Positions 1 through 8,418 are shown, counted from the first letter of the stretch. The stretch is 18,770 bases of DNA from Streptosporangiaceae bacterium (GCA_030041195.1 JASHOI010000333.1:1-18770), one strand, 5' to 3'. The notes: generated from the sequence alone by a model not told the origin. Numbers and translations: made by a program.

Positions 1-1350
1 TCCCCGGCCATCATCAATTCCGGTGTCGGCCACTATCACCTGCAGTTCGCGGTGCTGCCGCCGCTGATCATCGACGCGGTGCTGCGGATCGTCACCGGCC
101 GCGGCGGTGCCGGCCGCCGCGCTGCCATCCGCACCGGAGTCTGGCTTGGCCTGCTGGTGGCCGCGCAGCTGTTCATCGGGGAAGAACTGCTGGCCGACTC
201 GGGGATCACCGCGCTCGTGCTCGTCGCGGTGCTCGTGGCCGGGCATCCACGGGGCGTTCGCGTTAAGGCCCGTAATGCGCTGTTCGGGCTGGCCACGGGG
301 CTCCTCGTGGTGCTGGTGGTCGGCGGGCACGCGCTCTGGGTGCAGTTCCACGGGCCGCTGACACAGCACAACCATCCGGTGGGGCCCGACCCGTTCACGA
401 ACCGGGCCTCCTTCTTCGTGAACCCTTCCTCGAACCTGCTGTTCCACACGTCGACCAGCGCGGCCTCGGCCGCACACTACGGCAAGGGGCTCGCGGAGTA
501 CCTGGCCTACCTGGGCTGGCCGCTGCTCGTGGTGCTCGTGGCGGCCTCGATCCGGTACTTCCGGGATCCGAAGGTCCGCGCCGCCGCGATCACCTGGGTG
601 GTGCTCGAGGTGCTCTCGTTCGGCGGCGGCAACATGCACAGCGGCAGCTGGTTCAGCATCCCCGGATGGGTGCTGCCGTTCCACTGGCTGCAGGGCTCAC
701 CCGTGCTCAGCCAGGTGCTGCCGGACCGGCTGTCCATCCTCGCGGACGGCGCGGCTGCCGCCGTGCTCGCGTTCGCGCTGGACCTGGCGCGCTCGTCGCC
801 CCGCCCGGCCTGGAACTGGCGGCGCGGCGCGATCCCGATCGCGATCGCGGTCGTCGCGGTGCTGCCGCTGATCCCGGTGCCGTACCAGGTGGCGCCGACC
901 ACGCCGGTTCCGGCCGGCTGGCAGACCGCTTTCGCCAGGCTCAAGCTGGCACCAGGCGCACGGGTGCTGGTCGTTCCGGTCGGGTCCGGCCGCCGTCCGG
1001 AGGTGCTGCGCTGGGTGGCGGACACCGGCGAGCCTGCCACGATGATCGGCGGCTATTTCGTCGGGCCCAACAAAGAGGGCCAGCAGATGGTCTACATCCC
1101 CGGGCCGGCCACGACCGCCGCGGAGTACCTGGACGCGCTGTGGAACGGCTGGCCGAACCAGGGCCAGCTGCCGCACGGGCTGATCCAGTCCGATTTCGCG
1201 TACTGGCGCCCTTCCGCCGTGGTCGCGGTGACCGGCCCGGGGTCGGAACTCGGCCGCTACCTGATCGGCGTGCTCGGCTGGCCGAGCTTCCGGGTCGGCC
1301 AGGTGCTGGCGTGGCGGACCCCCGAGGTCAGCGCGGAAGCGCGTTCCTGA
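1..1350 (+). CDS. Polytopic membrane protein, GT-C glycosyltransferase-like (5' end outside window)
   Basis: The frame is open from the first base of the window and ends with TGA at 1348-1350, so only the C-terminal 449 residues are seen and no start can be assigned. The GTG at 52 is in frame but lies inside an evidently longer protein. I count about eight hydrophobic helices in the first ~295 residues, with short charged loops, followed by a soluble C-terminal stretch of about 150 residues that is probably extracytoplasmic. This architecture resembles actinobacterial GT-C type membrane glycosyltransferases or related sugar/lipid-modifying membrane proteins, but no catalytic motif is visible in this part, because the usual acidic motif sits near the missing N-terminus. 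The function is therefore an inference from topology. Its 3' end overlaps the 3' end of the convergent Nudix gene by 23 nt. Confidence 0.75.
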   Translation, partial: SPAIINSGVGHYHLQFAVLPPLIIDAVLRIVTGRGGAGRRAAIRTGVWLGLLVAAQLFIGEELLADSGITALVLVAVLVAGHPRGVRVKARNALFGLATGLLVVLVVGGHALWVQFHGPLTQHNHPVGPDPFTNRASFFVNPSSNLLFHTSTSAASAAHYGKGLAEYLAYLGWPLLVVLVAASIRYFRDPKVRAAAITWVVLEVLSFGGGNMHSGSWFSIPGWVLPFHWLQGSPVLSQVLPDRLSILADGAAAAVLAFALDLARSSPRPAWNWRRGAIPIAIAVVAVLPLIPVPYQVAPTTPVPAGWQTAFARLKLAPGARVLVVPVGSGRRPEVLRWVADTGEPATMIGGYFVGPNKEGQQMVYIPGPATTAAEYLDALWNGWPNQGQLPHGLIQSDFAYWRPSAVVAVTGPGSELGRYLIGVLGWPSFRVGQVLAWRTPEVSAEARS

Positions 1351-1780
1351 CCAGGTCGGCGACGTACGGCGGCCAGACGGCCTCCTCGGTGGCGTCCAGC
1401 TCGGCGAGCGTCCACCAGCGCCAGGCGGCGATGCGGTCGGACGCGTGCATCGCCTCGACGCCGCGGATCTCGCGGCGGGCCCGGTCGGTGCGGGCCAGGT
1501 AGAGGCGCTCGTGCTGGTACACCATCTGCCCGTCGTAGTCCATGTCGAAGCTGCGCCGGTCCACCTCGTCGAGAAGGGTCACGTCGTCCCAGCCGGTTTC
1601 CTCCTCGAGCTCGCGCAGCGCGGCCGCCCGGTAGTCCTCGCCGTCGTTCAGGCCTCCGCCGGGCGTGGACCAGTGATGGCCGTTCGGCGGCGCGTCGTCG
1701 TAGCGCATCAGCAGCACGCGGTCTTCGGGGTCCAGCAGCAGCACCCGGGCGGCTCGGCGCACGGGCAGGGGGTCGGGCAC
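1328..1780 (-). CDS. Nudix hydrolase
   Basis: This 150-residue protein carries a complete Nudix box at residues 42-64: Gly42, Glu48, then REL-EE-TGW at 56-64. The glutamates of the box bind the Mg2+ that cleaves nucleoside-diphosphate-linked substrates. The length is that of a single-domain Nudix enzyme. The flanking residues do not tell me the substrate; a cleaning or (d)NTP/NDP-X hydrolase role is possible. The start is GTG at 1780, 21 nt downstream of the stop of the symporter gene on the same strand, so the two could be cotranscribed; the ribosome binding site is weak, which fits coupling to the upstream gene. The 3' end overlaps the convergent membrane-protein gene by 23 nt. Confidence 0.88.
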   Translation of the reverse strand: MPDPLPVRRAARVLLLDPEDRVLLMRYDDAPPNGHHWSTPGGGLNDGEDYRAAALRELEEETGWDDVTLLDEVDRRSFDMDYDGQMVYQHERLYLARTDRARREIRGVEAMHASDRIAAWRWWTLAELDATEEAVWPPYVADLVRNALPR

Positions 1781-1801
1781 CAGTCCAGCCTAGCTGCGCC
1801 G

Positions 1802-3598
1802 TCAGCCCCGTGGCGGGCCCGCCAGCCCGGGCCTGCCCCTTCGGCGGCGTGGCGGCAGCTGCGAGCTCTCGACCGTGGCCGATTCGCGTTCCCTTTCGGC
1901 CCGGCTGGCCCCGTTGGACCCGTGCGACGCGCGTGCGTGCCGGGGGCCGAGTTTCTTCAGGCGCACCGCTGGCCCGTCGGCGGGCAGGTCGATGGGCCCG
2001 TCCACGCGTCCTTCCGGGTCGACGGTGTAGTCGGCGCGCCGGGTCTCGTCGAACCCGGCCGGCACCCGGGTCACGCGGAAGATCGCCGTGAGCACGATCG
2101 TGACGGCGAAGTTCAGGACCAGAGCCGCGATCGCGATGTACACAACGTGCCCGAGCACCGGGGCCGTTGAGGCGCCGAAGTGCGCCTGGCCGTTCCCCGG
2201 CGTCCGCCACGCCTCGACGGTGCCGTACGCCATCCCCACCGCCCAGCCGATGACCAGCGCAAACCGGTGGAACCAGCGCGTGTAGAGGCCGACCACGATC
2301 GTCGGGAAGATCTGCGCGATCCAGATCCCGCCGAGCAGCTGCAGGTTGATCGAGAAGGTCCTGTTCAGCGCCAGCACGAAGGCCAGCGCGCCAACCTTCA
2401 TGACCAGCGAGGCCAGCCGTGCGACGCGGGTCTCCTCCGCGGGGGAGGCGTTGGGGCGCAGGAGTTCCTTGTACACGTTGCGGGTGAACAGGTTCGCTGT
2501 GGCGATCGACATGATCGCGGCGGGCACGAGCGCGCCGATCACGATCGCGGCGTAGCCGATCCCGGCGAACCAGCTCGGGAACATGTGCTCGAACAGCAGC
2601 GGAACCGACAGCTGGGTGTTGCCGCCGCCCGCCTTGACGCCCGCGTTGACCGCCGGGACCGCGCGCGCCAAGTAGCCGAACAGCGCGATCAGCCCGAGCA
2701 CCAGCGTGAACGCGGGGAGCGCGGCCAGGTTGCGCCTGACCACATCACGCCGCTTCGCTGCGTACATGCCCGTTACCACGTGCGGGTACATGAAGAGAGC
2801 GAGTGCCGAGCCGAGCGAGAGGGTCGCGAACGACCACTCGCCGGCCGGCGGCACGTTGAGACCGCCGTACGGCTTGCCGGTCGCCGGGTTGGTCGTCTTC
2901 AAGTGCGCCGCCGCGATGCCGAAGATGTGGCCCCAGCCGCCGAGCCGGGCCGGGATATACAGGATCGCGACGATGACCGTCACCCAGATCAGCGTGTCCT
3001 TGACAAACGCGATCAGCGCCGGTGCCCGCAGTCCCGCCAGATAGGTGTATGCGGCGAGGATCACGAACGCGATGAGGAGCGGGAGATCCCTGAGGACCGG
3101 GTTGGCCGAGTTCGTGCCGATCCCCAGCACGATCAGCACGGACTCGATGCCGACCAGCTGCAGCGCGATGTACGGCATCGTGGCCAGGATGCCGGTGAAC
3201 GTGACCGCGAGCCCGAGGCCCTGCGAGCCGTAACGGCCCCGGGCGAACTCGCCCGGCGTAACGTAGCCGCGCGCGCGGGCCACCGACCAGAGCCGTGGGG
3301 CGAAGATGAACACGATCGGGTAGACCATGATCTGGTAGGCCAGCGCGTAGAAGCCTGCGGCACCGACGGCGTAGACCAGCGCGGGCACCGCGATCAGCGT
3401 GTACGCGGTGTAGATGTCGCCGCCGAGCAGGAACCAGCTCACGAACGTGCCGAACCCGCGTCCGCCGAGTCCCCACTCGTTCAGGTGCATCGGTTCCTCG
3501 GCAGGGCGCCACCTGGCCGCGCCGAAGCCGATCAGGGTGACCGCCAGGAACGCGATGACGAGAATGGCGAACGAGACCGTGTTCACATGACTTAGCAC
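1802..3598 (-). CDS. Sodium:solute symporter, MctP-like monocarboxylate permease
   Basis: The 598-residue protein is hydrophobic over its first ~520 residues with about 13 predicted helices, as in the solute:sodium symporter family. The N-terminal block (EWGLGGRGFGTFVSWFLLGG, then DIYTAYT) and the GILATMPYIALQLVGIE stretch are very like MctP permeases, which import lactate, pyruvate, acetate or propionate. The substrate here is inferred from that resemblance. A final ~75-residue arginine- and glycine-rich tail extends beyond the usual end and looks disordered and cytosolic. The first GTG (3598) has GGGAGG a few bases upstream. A second GTG four codons in (3586) gives a protein starting VNTVSFAIL, closer to where homologues begin, and is a reasonable alternative. 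The small DUF3311 partner often encoded before mctP is not seen here. Confidence 0.88.
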   Translation of the reverse strand: MLSHVNTVSFAILVIAFLAVTLIGFGAARWRPAEEPMHLNEWGLGGRGFGTFVSWFLLGGDIYTAYTLIAVPALVYAVGAAGFYALAYQIMVYPIVFIFAPRLWSVARARGYVTPGEFARGRYGSQGLGLAVTFTGILATMPYIALQLVGIESVLIVLGIGTNSANPVLRDLPLLIAFVILAAYTYLAGLRAPALIAFVKDTLIWVTVIVAILYIPARLGGWGHIFGIAAAHLKTTNPATGKPYGGLNVPPAGEWSFATLSLGSALALFMYPHVVTGMYAAKRRDVVRRNLAALPAFTLVLGLIALFGYLARAVPAVNAGVKAGGGNTQLSVPLLFEHMFPSWFAGIGYAAIVIGALVPAAIMSIATANLFTRNVYKELLRPNASPAEETRVARLASLVMKVGALAFVLALNRTFSINLQLLGGIWIAQIFPTIVVGLYTRWFHRFALVIGWAVGMAYGTVEAWRTPGNGQAHFGASTAPVLGHVVYIAIAALVLNFAVTIVLTAIFRVTRVPAGFDETRRADYTVDPEGRVDGPIDLPADGPAVRLKKLGPRHARASHGSNGASRAERERESATVESSQLPPRRRRGRPGLAGPPRG

Positions 3599-3957
3599 CG
3601 CACCTCCCCGCCGCCGCGTGGCCCGTTTTCCCGAGCGAACGCAGCTAACCTGGCGGCGACTGACAGGATCGTGAACGCGGCCCGCGCTCCAGGACCCGTG
3701 CCCCTGGGTCTGGAATCTGCCATCGCAGCCTCTCAGAGGTGTGATGCGGTGTAGTGCCCTGTGGCATGGGATGTCCCCCGTAAGACCACAAGGTGCAAAC
3801 GATCGCGCTACGACGATTCTGCACCGTAACTGGCCAGGTTATGGCGTTTTTGCCGTACTGGACTGCAGCTCAGCGCGGCAACGGGGCTAGGCAGGGGCCT
3901 GGCTGGAGCCCGGGATGACGGCTTGGGGGAGGAAAATTACCCGCAGCAGCCGGACGA
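3599..3957. promoter_or_regulatory. Gene-free 359-nt region with several short inverted repeats (symporter leader)
   Basis: No convincing coding frame is present. On the minus strand it is the upstream region of the symporter gene. It holds: a bulged hairpin at 3689-3713 (CCAG-g-ACCC with GGGTCTGG); an 11-nt dyad CCTCTCAGAGG at 3729-3739; a two-part stem at 3760-3790 (TGTGG/CCACA outside, ATGGG/CCCGT inside); paired GGTGCA/TGCACC at 3792-3825; and CCGTAAC-N7-GTTATGG at 3824-3844, centred on the palindrome CTGGCCAG. An imperfect stem at 3886-3903 lies about 55 nt past the stop of the PRC-barrel gene and could be its terminator. I do not recognise any known riboswitch and cannot assign -10/-35 boxes. 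Confidence 0.4.
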
Positions 3958-4605
3958 CTACCCGTCCGCCAGGTCCTGAACCTGCTGCCTGGTGATGGTG
4001 AGATGTATCCCGTCGCCGAATCCGCCGATCTTGCCGGCCGGGACGGCCACCTCCTTGTGCCGCCACAGGCCTTCCTTGAGCAGCACGCGCACATGGGTCA
4101 CCTGGTGGCTCTCCGGGTCAATGCTGAGCGCGCGGAGTTCCCCGACGTCGCCGTCGGTGGCATGAACGTGATCGCCGCGCCGCTCTTCCTCCTCGGTCGC
4201 TGGCAGGAGCCGGGGGACGAGGTCGACGGTGCCCTCATTGAGATCGCCGCCCCGAACCGGAGGCGCCTGGCCGCCGTCCCAGCGCGGTTCGTCGTCCGCG
4301 CCTCGCCAGCCCTCCGGGATCACCTCGACCGGGCCGGGGCCGGGGAGTATCTCCGCCAGGGTTTCCTCGGCCGGACTGAGGTCTTTGAACTCGGCTTCGG
4401 TGTAGCGGAGCTTGATCGTGCCGGACGCGGCGTCGACGTGGTCCAGCGGAACCAGCCGGGCGAGCCCCTCCCGGTCCCTCGGCTCGACCACGAGGTGGGT
4501 GACCGTCCGGGTGCTGCGGTCCACGACCAGGCTCTTCACCTCGCAGGGCAACGTGTCGCCGGCACAGCGAGCCTCGCTCCCGATCTCGAGCGTTATCTCT
4601 GCCAT
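3958..4605 (-). CDS. Protein with two PRC-barrel domains
   Basis: The 215-residue soluble protein contains two PRC-barrel-like halves, at about residues 3-76 and 137-214. They share the pattern of a charged strand, a 'D/S-x-T-x-x-V-T-H-L/V-x-V' strand, a turn and a closing 'I-x-L-x-x-T/t-x-x-x-x-x-x-L' segment (VTHLVVEPR in the first, VTHVRVLLK in the second). They are joined by an acidic, proline-rich linker. PRC-barrels bind partners in RNA processing or photosystem assembly; in actinobacteria most copies have no assigned role, so none is claimed here. The ATG at 4605 has GAGGAGGG about nine bases upstream. It starts inside the last codons of the methyltransferase gene, a 13-nt overlap that suggests translational coupling. 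Confidence 0.8.
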   Translation of the reverse strand: MAEITLEIGSEARCAGDTLPCEVKSLVVDRSTRTVTHLVVEPRDREGLARLVPLDHVDAASGTIKLRYTEAEFKDLSPAEETLAEILPGPGPVEVIPEGWRGADDEPRWDGGQAPPVRGGDLNEGTVDLVPRLLPATEEEERRGDHVHATDGDVGELRALSIDPESHQVTHVRVLLKEGLWRHKEVAVPAGKIGGFGDGIHLTITRQQVQDLADG

Positions 4606-5378
4606 GGGACGCCCTCCTCATTGCGGCCTGGCCAGCATGCCAGCTGGAGTCTGTAGACGATGAAGGTTGGCACACCGGCAAGGTCTGCCAGCTCGGATGG
4701 GAACCGCTCTATCGCCTCTTCCGACGGTTGCGGCTCGGCGATCCGGTCGATGACGAAGCCCGCGTCGGCGAAGGCGCCGGCTACCGCCGACAGCGGCCGT
4801 CGCCAGAACTGCTGAGACACCTCTACATCGGCCTTGCGCCAGGTCTGCGCGACAAGCTCGGTGTCGAAGTACCCGCCGTGGCGACCGGGCAGGGGCGGAC
4901 CGAACGGATGATCGAGCGATATCACGGCCCAGCCGCCGGGCCGCAGCGCCTCGGCGAACGACCGCAGCGGGACATCCCAGTCGCGCACGTAATGCAGGAC
5001 CAGCGAGCTGGTTATCCCGTCAAGCGACCGCGGCTCGACCGGCAGCGGCTCCGCCAGGTCCGCGACCAGGAACCGGCCCCGGCCCTGGCAGCGGCGCCGC
5101 GCCTCCTCGATCATCCGCGGGCTCAGGTCGATGCCGATCACATCGGCGCCCTGGTCGAGCAGCCACTCGGCTTGTGCGCCCGAGCCGCATCCGGCATCGA
5201 GAACTGACGCGCCGGCCAGCTCCCCGGGCACCAATGCCCGCAGCGCGGGTCGTTCCAGGAAACCGTTGAACGGCCCGTCGTCCGTGGTAGCCGACCACAC
5301 CGCCGCCAGCCGGTCGTAGGCGTCTTGCGTCTGGCGGTTGTGCTCGGCCTGGGTGGCAGGGCCTGGAATCGTCACCAC
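4593..5378 (-). CDS. Class I SAM-dependent methyltransferase
   Basis: The 261-residue protein has the Rossmann-fold SAM-binding motif I at about residues 59-67 (VLDAGCGSG) and the acidic post-I motif GIDLS at 82-86, with the later strand motif LDGITSSLVLHYV typical of the UbiE/BioC-like small-molecule methyltransferases. The acceptor cannot be told from sequence. Start is GTG at 5378 (GTG GTG ACG). The gene runs into the PRC-barrel gene with a 13-nt overlap, so the last residues (GVPWQR) are encoded by the same DNA as the next gene's start and ribosome binding site. It is divergent from the aldehyde dehydrogenase gene across a 130-nt region containing a strong hairpin. Confidence 0.88.
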   Translation of the reverse strand: MVTIPGPATQAEHNRQTQDAYDRLAAVWSATTDDGPFNGFLERPALRALVPGELAGASVLDAGCGSGAQAEWLLDQGADVIGIDLSPRMIEEARRRCQGRGRFLVADLAEPLPVEPRSLDGITSSLVLHYVRDWDVPLRSFAEALRPGGWAVISLDHPFGPPLPGRHGGYFDTELVAQTWRKADVEVSQQFWRRPLSAVAGAFADAGFVIDRIAEPQPSEEAIERFPSELADLAGVPTFIVYRLQLACWPGRNEEGVPWQR

Positions 5379-5413
5379 ACGACCCTATTTCGTCGTGCCG
5401 CCGGGTGACGAGC

Positions 5414-5442
5414 GGCGGGCCAGAACTCCCCTCTGGCCCGCC
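5414..5442. repeat. Perfect 11-bp hairpin between divergent genes
   Basis: GGCGGGCCAGA at 5414-5424 and TCTGGCCCGCC at 5432-5442 are exact reverse complements around a 7-nt loop (ACTCCCC). It lies 36 nt upstream of the methyltransferase start and 67 nt upstream of the aldehyde dehydrogenase start. Because no gene ends here, it is not an ordinary terminator; it could be an operator or a leader attenuator. Confidence 0.65.
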
Positions 5443-5508
5443 CTGGTCGGCGGCTGTAGGCTCGCTGATCATGAGCACCTGAGCCATGCGCAGGGAGAGG
5501 CAGAGGCG

Positions 5509-6888
5509 ATGAAGTACCAGGTTGTGAACCCGTCCACCGGCGAGGTAGAGAAGGAGTACCCGACGGCCACCGACGCGGAGATCGGCGAGGTCGTGGACCG
5601 GGCCGAGCGCGGCTATCTGGCGTGGCGGCGGACGGCCATGACCGAACGCTCGGACATCCTGCGGAGGGTGGCCGAGATCTACAAGGAGAGGTCCGCCGAG
5701 CTCGGCTCGATCATCACCCGCGAGATGGGCAAGACCACGGCCGAAGCTCAGGGTGAGCTGAAGTTCACCCGCGCGATCTACCGGTACTACGCCGACAACG
5801 GGCCCGACCTGCTCAAGGACGAGCCGCTGCCGTCCAACACGCCCGGCACGGCGTGGGTCCGCAAGTCCCCGATCGGGGTGCTGCTCGGCATCATGCCGTG
5901 GAACTACCCCTATTACCAGGTTGCCCGGTTCGCTGCCCCCAACCTGATGATCGGCAACACGATCGTGCTCAAGCACGCGCCGCAGTGCCCGGAGTCGGCC
6001 ACGGCCATGGAGCAGATCTTCCACGATGCCGGGCTGCCCGCCGACGCGTACATCAACGTGTTCGCCAGCAACGAGCAGGTGGCCGGGATGATCGCCGACC
6101 CGCGTGTCGCCGGGGTGTCGGTGACCGGCAGCGAGCGGGCCGGCTCGGCGGTGGCCGCCACGGCCGGGCAGAACCTGAAGAAGGTCGTGCTGGAGCTGGG
6201 CGGCTCGGATCCGTTCATCGTGCTGGACGGCGCCGACCTGCCCGCGGTGGCCAAGGCCGCGGCCGAAGCCCGGATGGAGAACGGCGGCCAGGCGTGCAAC
6301 GCGTCCAAGCGGATGATCGTGACCGAGGACGTGTACGACGAGTTCCTGTCCGAGTTCACCGCCGCGATGTCCGGCTATACCACCGGCGACCCCTTTGACC
6401 CGGCCACGTCCTACGGGCCGCTGTCGTCGGAGCGGGCGGCCGAGATTCTGATGGACCAGATCAACGACGCGATCAGCAAGGGCGCCACGGTGCACCTGGG
6501 TGGGCACCGGCTGGACCGGCCTGGCGCGTTCGTGGAGGCCACCGTGCTGTCCGGGGTGACTCCCGAGATGCGTGCCTACCGCGAGGAACTGTTCGGCCCG
6601 GCCGCGGTGGTCTACAAGGTGTCCAGCGCCGACGAGGCCGTCGATCTGGCCAACAGCAGCTCCTACGGTCTGGGCGGCGCGGTGTTCTCCAGCGACGAGG
6701 CGCAGGCCCTGGACGTGGCCGACCGGCTGGATGTCGGCATGGTCTGGATCAATCAGGCCGAGGGCGGCGGCCCTGAACTGCCCTTCGGCGGGACCAAGCG
6801 CTCGGGCGTGGGCCGGGAGCTCGGGCCGCTGGGCATCGACGAGTTCGTGAACAAGAAGCTCATCCACACCACCCCCGAGGGCGACTAG
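5509..6888 (+). CDS. gabD1: NAD(P)+-dependent succinate-semialdehyde dehydrogenase, GabD1-like
   Basis: The 459-residue protein is a full-length aldehyde dehydrogenase. It carries the MPWNYP segment with Asn132, the general-base Glu229 in LELGGSDPF, and the nucleophile Cys263 in GGQACNASKR. The overall sequence, including LELGGSDPFIVL and the compact ~455-residue length, closely follows M. tuberculosis GabD1, which oxidises succinate semialdehyde to succinate using NADP+. I infer that substrate; related aldehydes are possible. The frame is open further upstream to 5338, but the ATG at 5509 begins the family-typical N-terminus (MKYQVVNPSTGEV) and has GGGAGAGG and AGAGG before it. No GABA transaminase gene is next to it, so it does not sit in a gab operon here. 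Confidence 0.9.
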   Translation: MKYQVVNPSTGEVEKEYPTATDAEIGEVVDRAERGYLAWRRTAMTERSDILRRVAEIYKERSAELGSIITREMGKTTAEAQGELKFTRAIYRYYADNGPDLLKDEPLPSNTPGTAWVRKSPIGVLLGIMPWNYPYYQVARFAAPNLMIGNTIVLKHAPQCPESATAMEQIFHDAGLPADAYINVFASNEQVAGMIADPRVAGVSVTGSERAGSAVAATAGQNLKKVVLELGGSDPFIVLDGADLPAVAKAAAEARMENGGQACNASKRMIVTEDVYDEFLSEFTAAMSGYTTGDPFDPATSYGPLSSERAAEILMDQINDAISKGATVHLGGHRLDRPGAFVEATVLSGVTPEMRAYREELFGPAAVVYKVSSADEAVDLANSSSYGLGGAVFSSDEAQALDVADRLDVGMVWINQAEGGGPELPFGGTKRSGVGRELGPLGIDEFVNKKLIHTTPEGD

Positions 6889-7095
6889 GGGGCGGGCCCG
6901 CGGCTGACCGCGTGCTGCGCCAGAACCTGCCGTCCGGAAGTGCATGCTCCTCGATGCGAACACCGCGCGAAGCGTACGGGTTTGCGGGTCCAGCTCCCTA
7001 GGCACCGCCGGTTCGCGCGAGTACCTCGGCGGAAGTTCGGAACGTTGCGGTGCCGGATACCGGAAACCTCCGGGGGGCGTGCGTGGATCGTCAGG

Positions 7096-7362
7096 CTAGC
7101 CTTCTCGCCGACGGCGAATCTTGGCCGGGCTGACGGGGATGAACCCCACGCTCACCGAGGTAATAGCGAGGACCGCGCAGACGATCACCATGCCCAGGCT
7201 GCCTGCGGTGGCGGCGCCGACGCACTGCTGGCCGTTGACGGCGTGCACCAAGATCGCGCCGCACAGGTGCCGGGGCACGCTGAAGGCAGCGACCACCGCC
7301 CAGACTGCCGCCCAGACCAGTGACCAGCTGATCCATGCGACGCGGACGGGGTGGAAGTACAT
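7096..7362 (-). CDS. Small membrane protein of unknown function
   Basis: An 88-residue frame encodes two hydrophobic helices (about residues 8-30 and 50-74) separated by a short loop with two cysteines, and ends in a basic RRRREG tail. I do not recognise the family. The ATG at 7362 is preceded by GGAG with six bases of spacing and is preferred; a TTG four codons upstream (7374) is possible but would overlap that ribosome binding site. The gene stands alone, converging on the aldehyde dehydrogenase gene after a 207-nt gap and divergent from the oxidoreductase gene. Coding status rests on the hydrophobic pattern, the ribosome binding site and the lack of a competing gene. Confidence 0.6.
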   Translation of the reverse strand: MYFHPVRVAWISWSLVWAAVWAVVAAFSVPRHLCGAILVHAVNGQQCVGAATAGSLGMVIVCAVLAITSVSVGFIPVSPAKIRRRREG

Positions 7363-7489
7363 GTCGGTCTCCAAGCGGGCACCGAACTATGGTGGCCTCC
7401 CACACTAGACCGAAACTTGCTCCGATCCCCCGTTCTCCCCGGGGCCGCACAGCAAGAACGACACGCCAGGGCCGAGATCGGAGCGAATG

Positions 7490-8395
7490 ATGAAAGCCGT
7501 CCGCTTCAGCCAGTTCGGCGGGCCGGAGGTCCTCGAGATCGTGGATCTTCCCGATCCGCACCCGGGGCCCGGCCAGGTCCGGGTCGCGGTGCACGCGGCC
7601 GGCGTCAACCCGACCGACTGGAAGGTACGCAGGGGCCTGATGGGCGGGGAGCTGCCGCAGACGACGGGGCGCGAGGTGGCCGGCGTCGTCGACGAGGTCG
7701 GCGAGGGCGTCACGGACGTGACGGTCGGCGATCGCGTGTTCGGCTTTTCCGACGACGGCGCGGGCGCGGCCGAGCTGGCGCTGCTGTCCCACTACGCGCC
7801 GGTCCCGCCCTCGCTTGGCTTCGCCGAGGCCGCTGGCCTGCCCGTGGCCCTCGAGACCGCCACCCGCTCGCTGGACGCGCTCGGCGTCGGGGCCGGGCAC
7901 ACGCTGCTGGTCAACGGCGCCGCCGGCGGGGTCGGCAGCGCCGCGGTCCAGCTCGCCGTGGCTCGTGGCGCGCGCGTGATCGGCACCGCCAGCCCCGCCA
8001 ACCACGATTACCTGCGCTCGCTGGGCACCGAGCCCGTCGGCTACGGCGAGGGCCTCGTCGAGCGGGTTCGCGCGCTTGCGCCCGGCGGCGTCGACCTCGC
8101 GCTCGACGTCGCCGGGAACGGTGTGCTGCCCGAGCTCATCGAGCTCGCGGGCGGCCCGGGGCACGTCGTGACGATCACCGACTTCGCTGGTGCGAAGGAG
8201 CACGGGGTGAGGTTCAGCAGCGGGTCTGACGCCGGCCGCGCACTCCACGCGCTCGCCGAGATCGGCGAGCTGATCGAGGCCGGGCGCTTCTCGCTCCCGG
8301 TCGCGCAGACCTTCCCGCTCGCCGAGATCGCGGAGGCGCACCGCGTCAGCGAGGAGGGTCACGTGCGCGGGAAACTCGTGCTGCTGGTCGGCTGA
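7490..8395 (+). CDS. NADP-dependent MDR-family oxidoreductase (quinone oxidoreductase-like)
   Basis: This 301-residue protein belongs to the medium-chain dehydrogenase/reductase superfamily. The N-terminal GroES-like half starts MKAVRFSQFGGPEVLEIVDL, and the Rossmann half has the nucleotide-binding motif NGAAGGVG at about 142-149. No zinc-binding cysteines are visible, which places it with the zinc-free NADPH:quinone reductase / enoyl reductase-like branch; the physiological substrate is unknown. Two ATGs are adjacent at 7487 and 7490. The second is better spaced (six bases) from GGAG at 7480-7483 and gives the typical MKAVR start. It is apparently monocistronic, with a hairpin shortly after the stop. 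Confidence 0.88.
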   Translation: MKAVRFSQFGGPEVLEIVDLPDPHPGPGQVRVAVHAAGVNPTDWKVRRGLMGGELPQTTGREVAGVVDEVGEGVTDVTVGDRVFGFSDDGAGAAELALLSHYAPVPPSLGFAEAAGLPVALETATRSLDALGVGAGHTLLVNGAAGGVGSAAVQLAVARGARVIGTASPANHDYLRSLGTEPVGYGEGLVERVRALAPGGVDLALDVAGNGVLPELIELAGGPGHVVTITDFAGAKEHGVRFSSGSDAGRALHALAEIGELIEAGRFSLPVAQTFPLAEIAEAHRVSEEGHVRGKLVLLVG

Positions 8396-8418
8396 TGCTG
8401 CCGTCCCGATCCGCAGGT

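Noticed and set aside
2180..3595. A 471-codon plus-strand frame
   Set aside because: It is antisense to the symporter gene and is an Arg/Asp/His-rich shadow without domains.
3599..3957. A DUF3311 partner gene before the MctP-like symporter
   Set aside because: No short hydrophobic frame with a start and ribosome binding site is present in this gap.
6892..6901. GCGGGCCCGC just after the aldehyde dehydrogenase stop as a terminator
   Set aside because: It is a palindrome with no room for a loop, so it cannot form a useful hairpin by itself; such GC palindromes are frequent here.
5020..7005. A 661-codon minus-strand frame
   Set aside because: It lies antisense to the aldehyde dehydrogenase gene and overlaps the methyltransferase in another frame; composition is His/Gly/Arg-rich as expected for a shadow.
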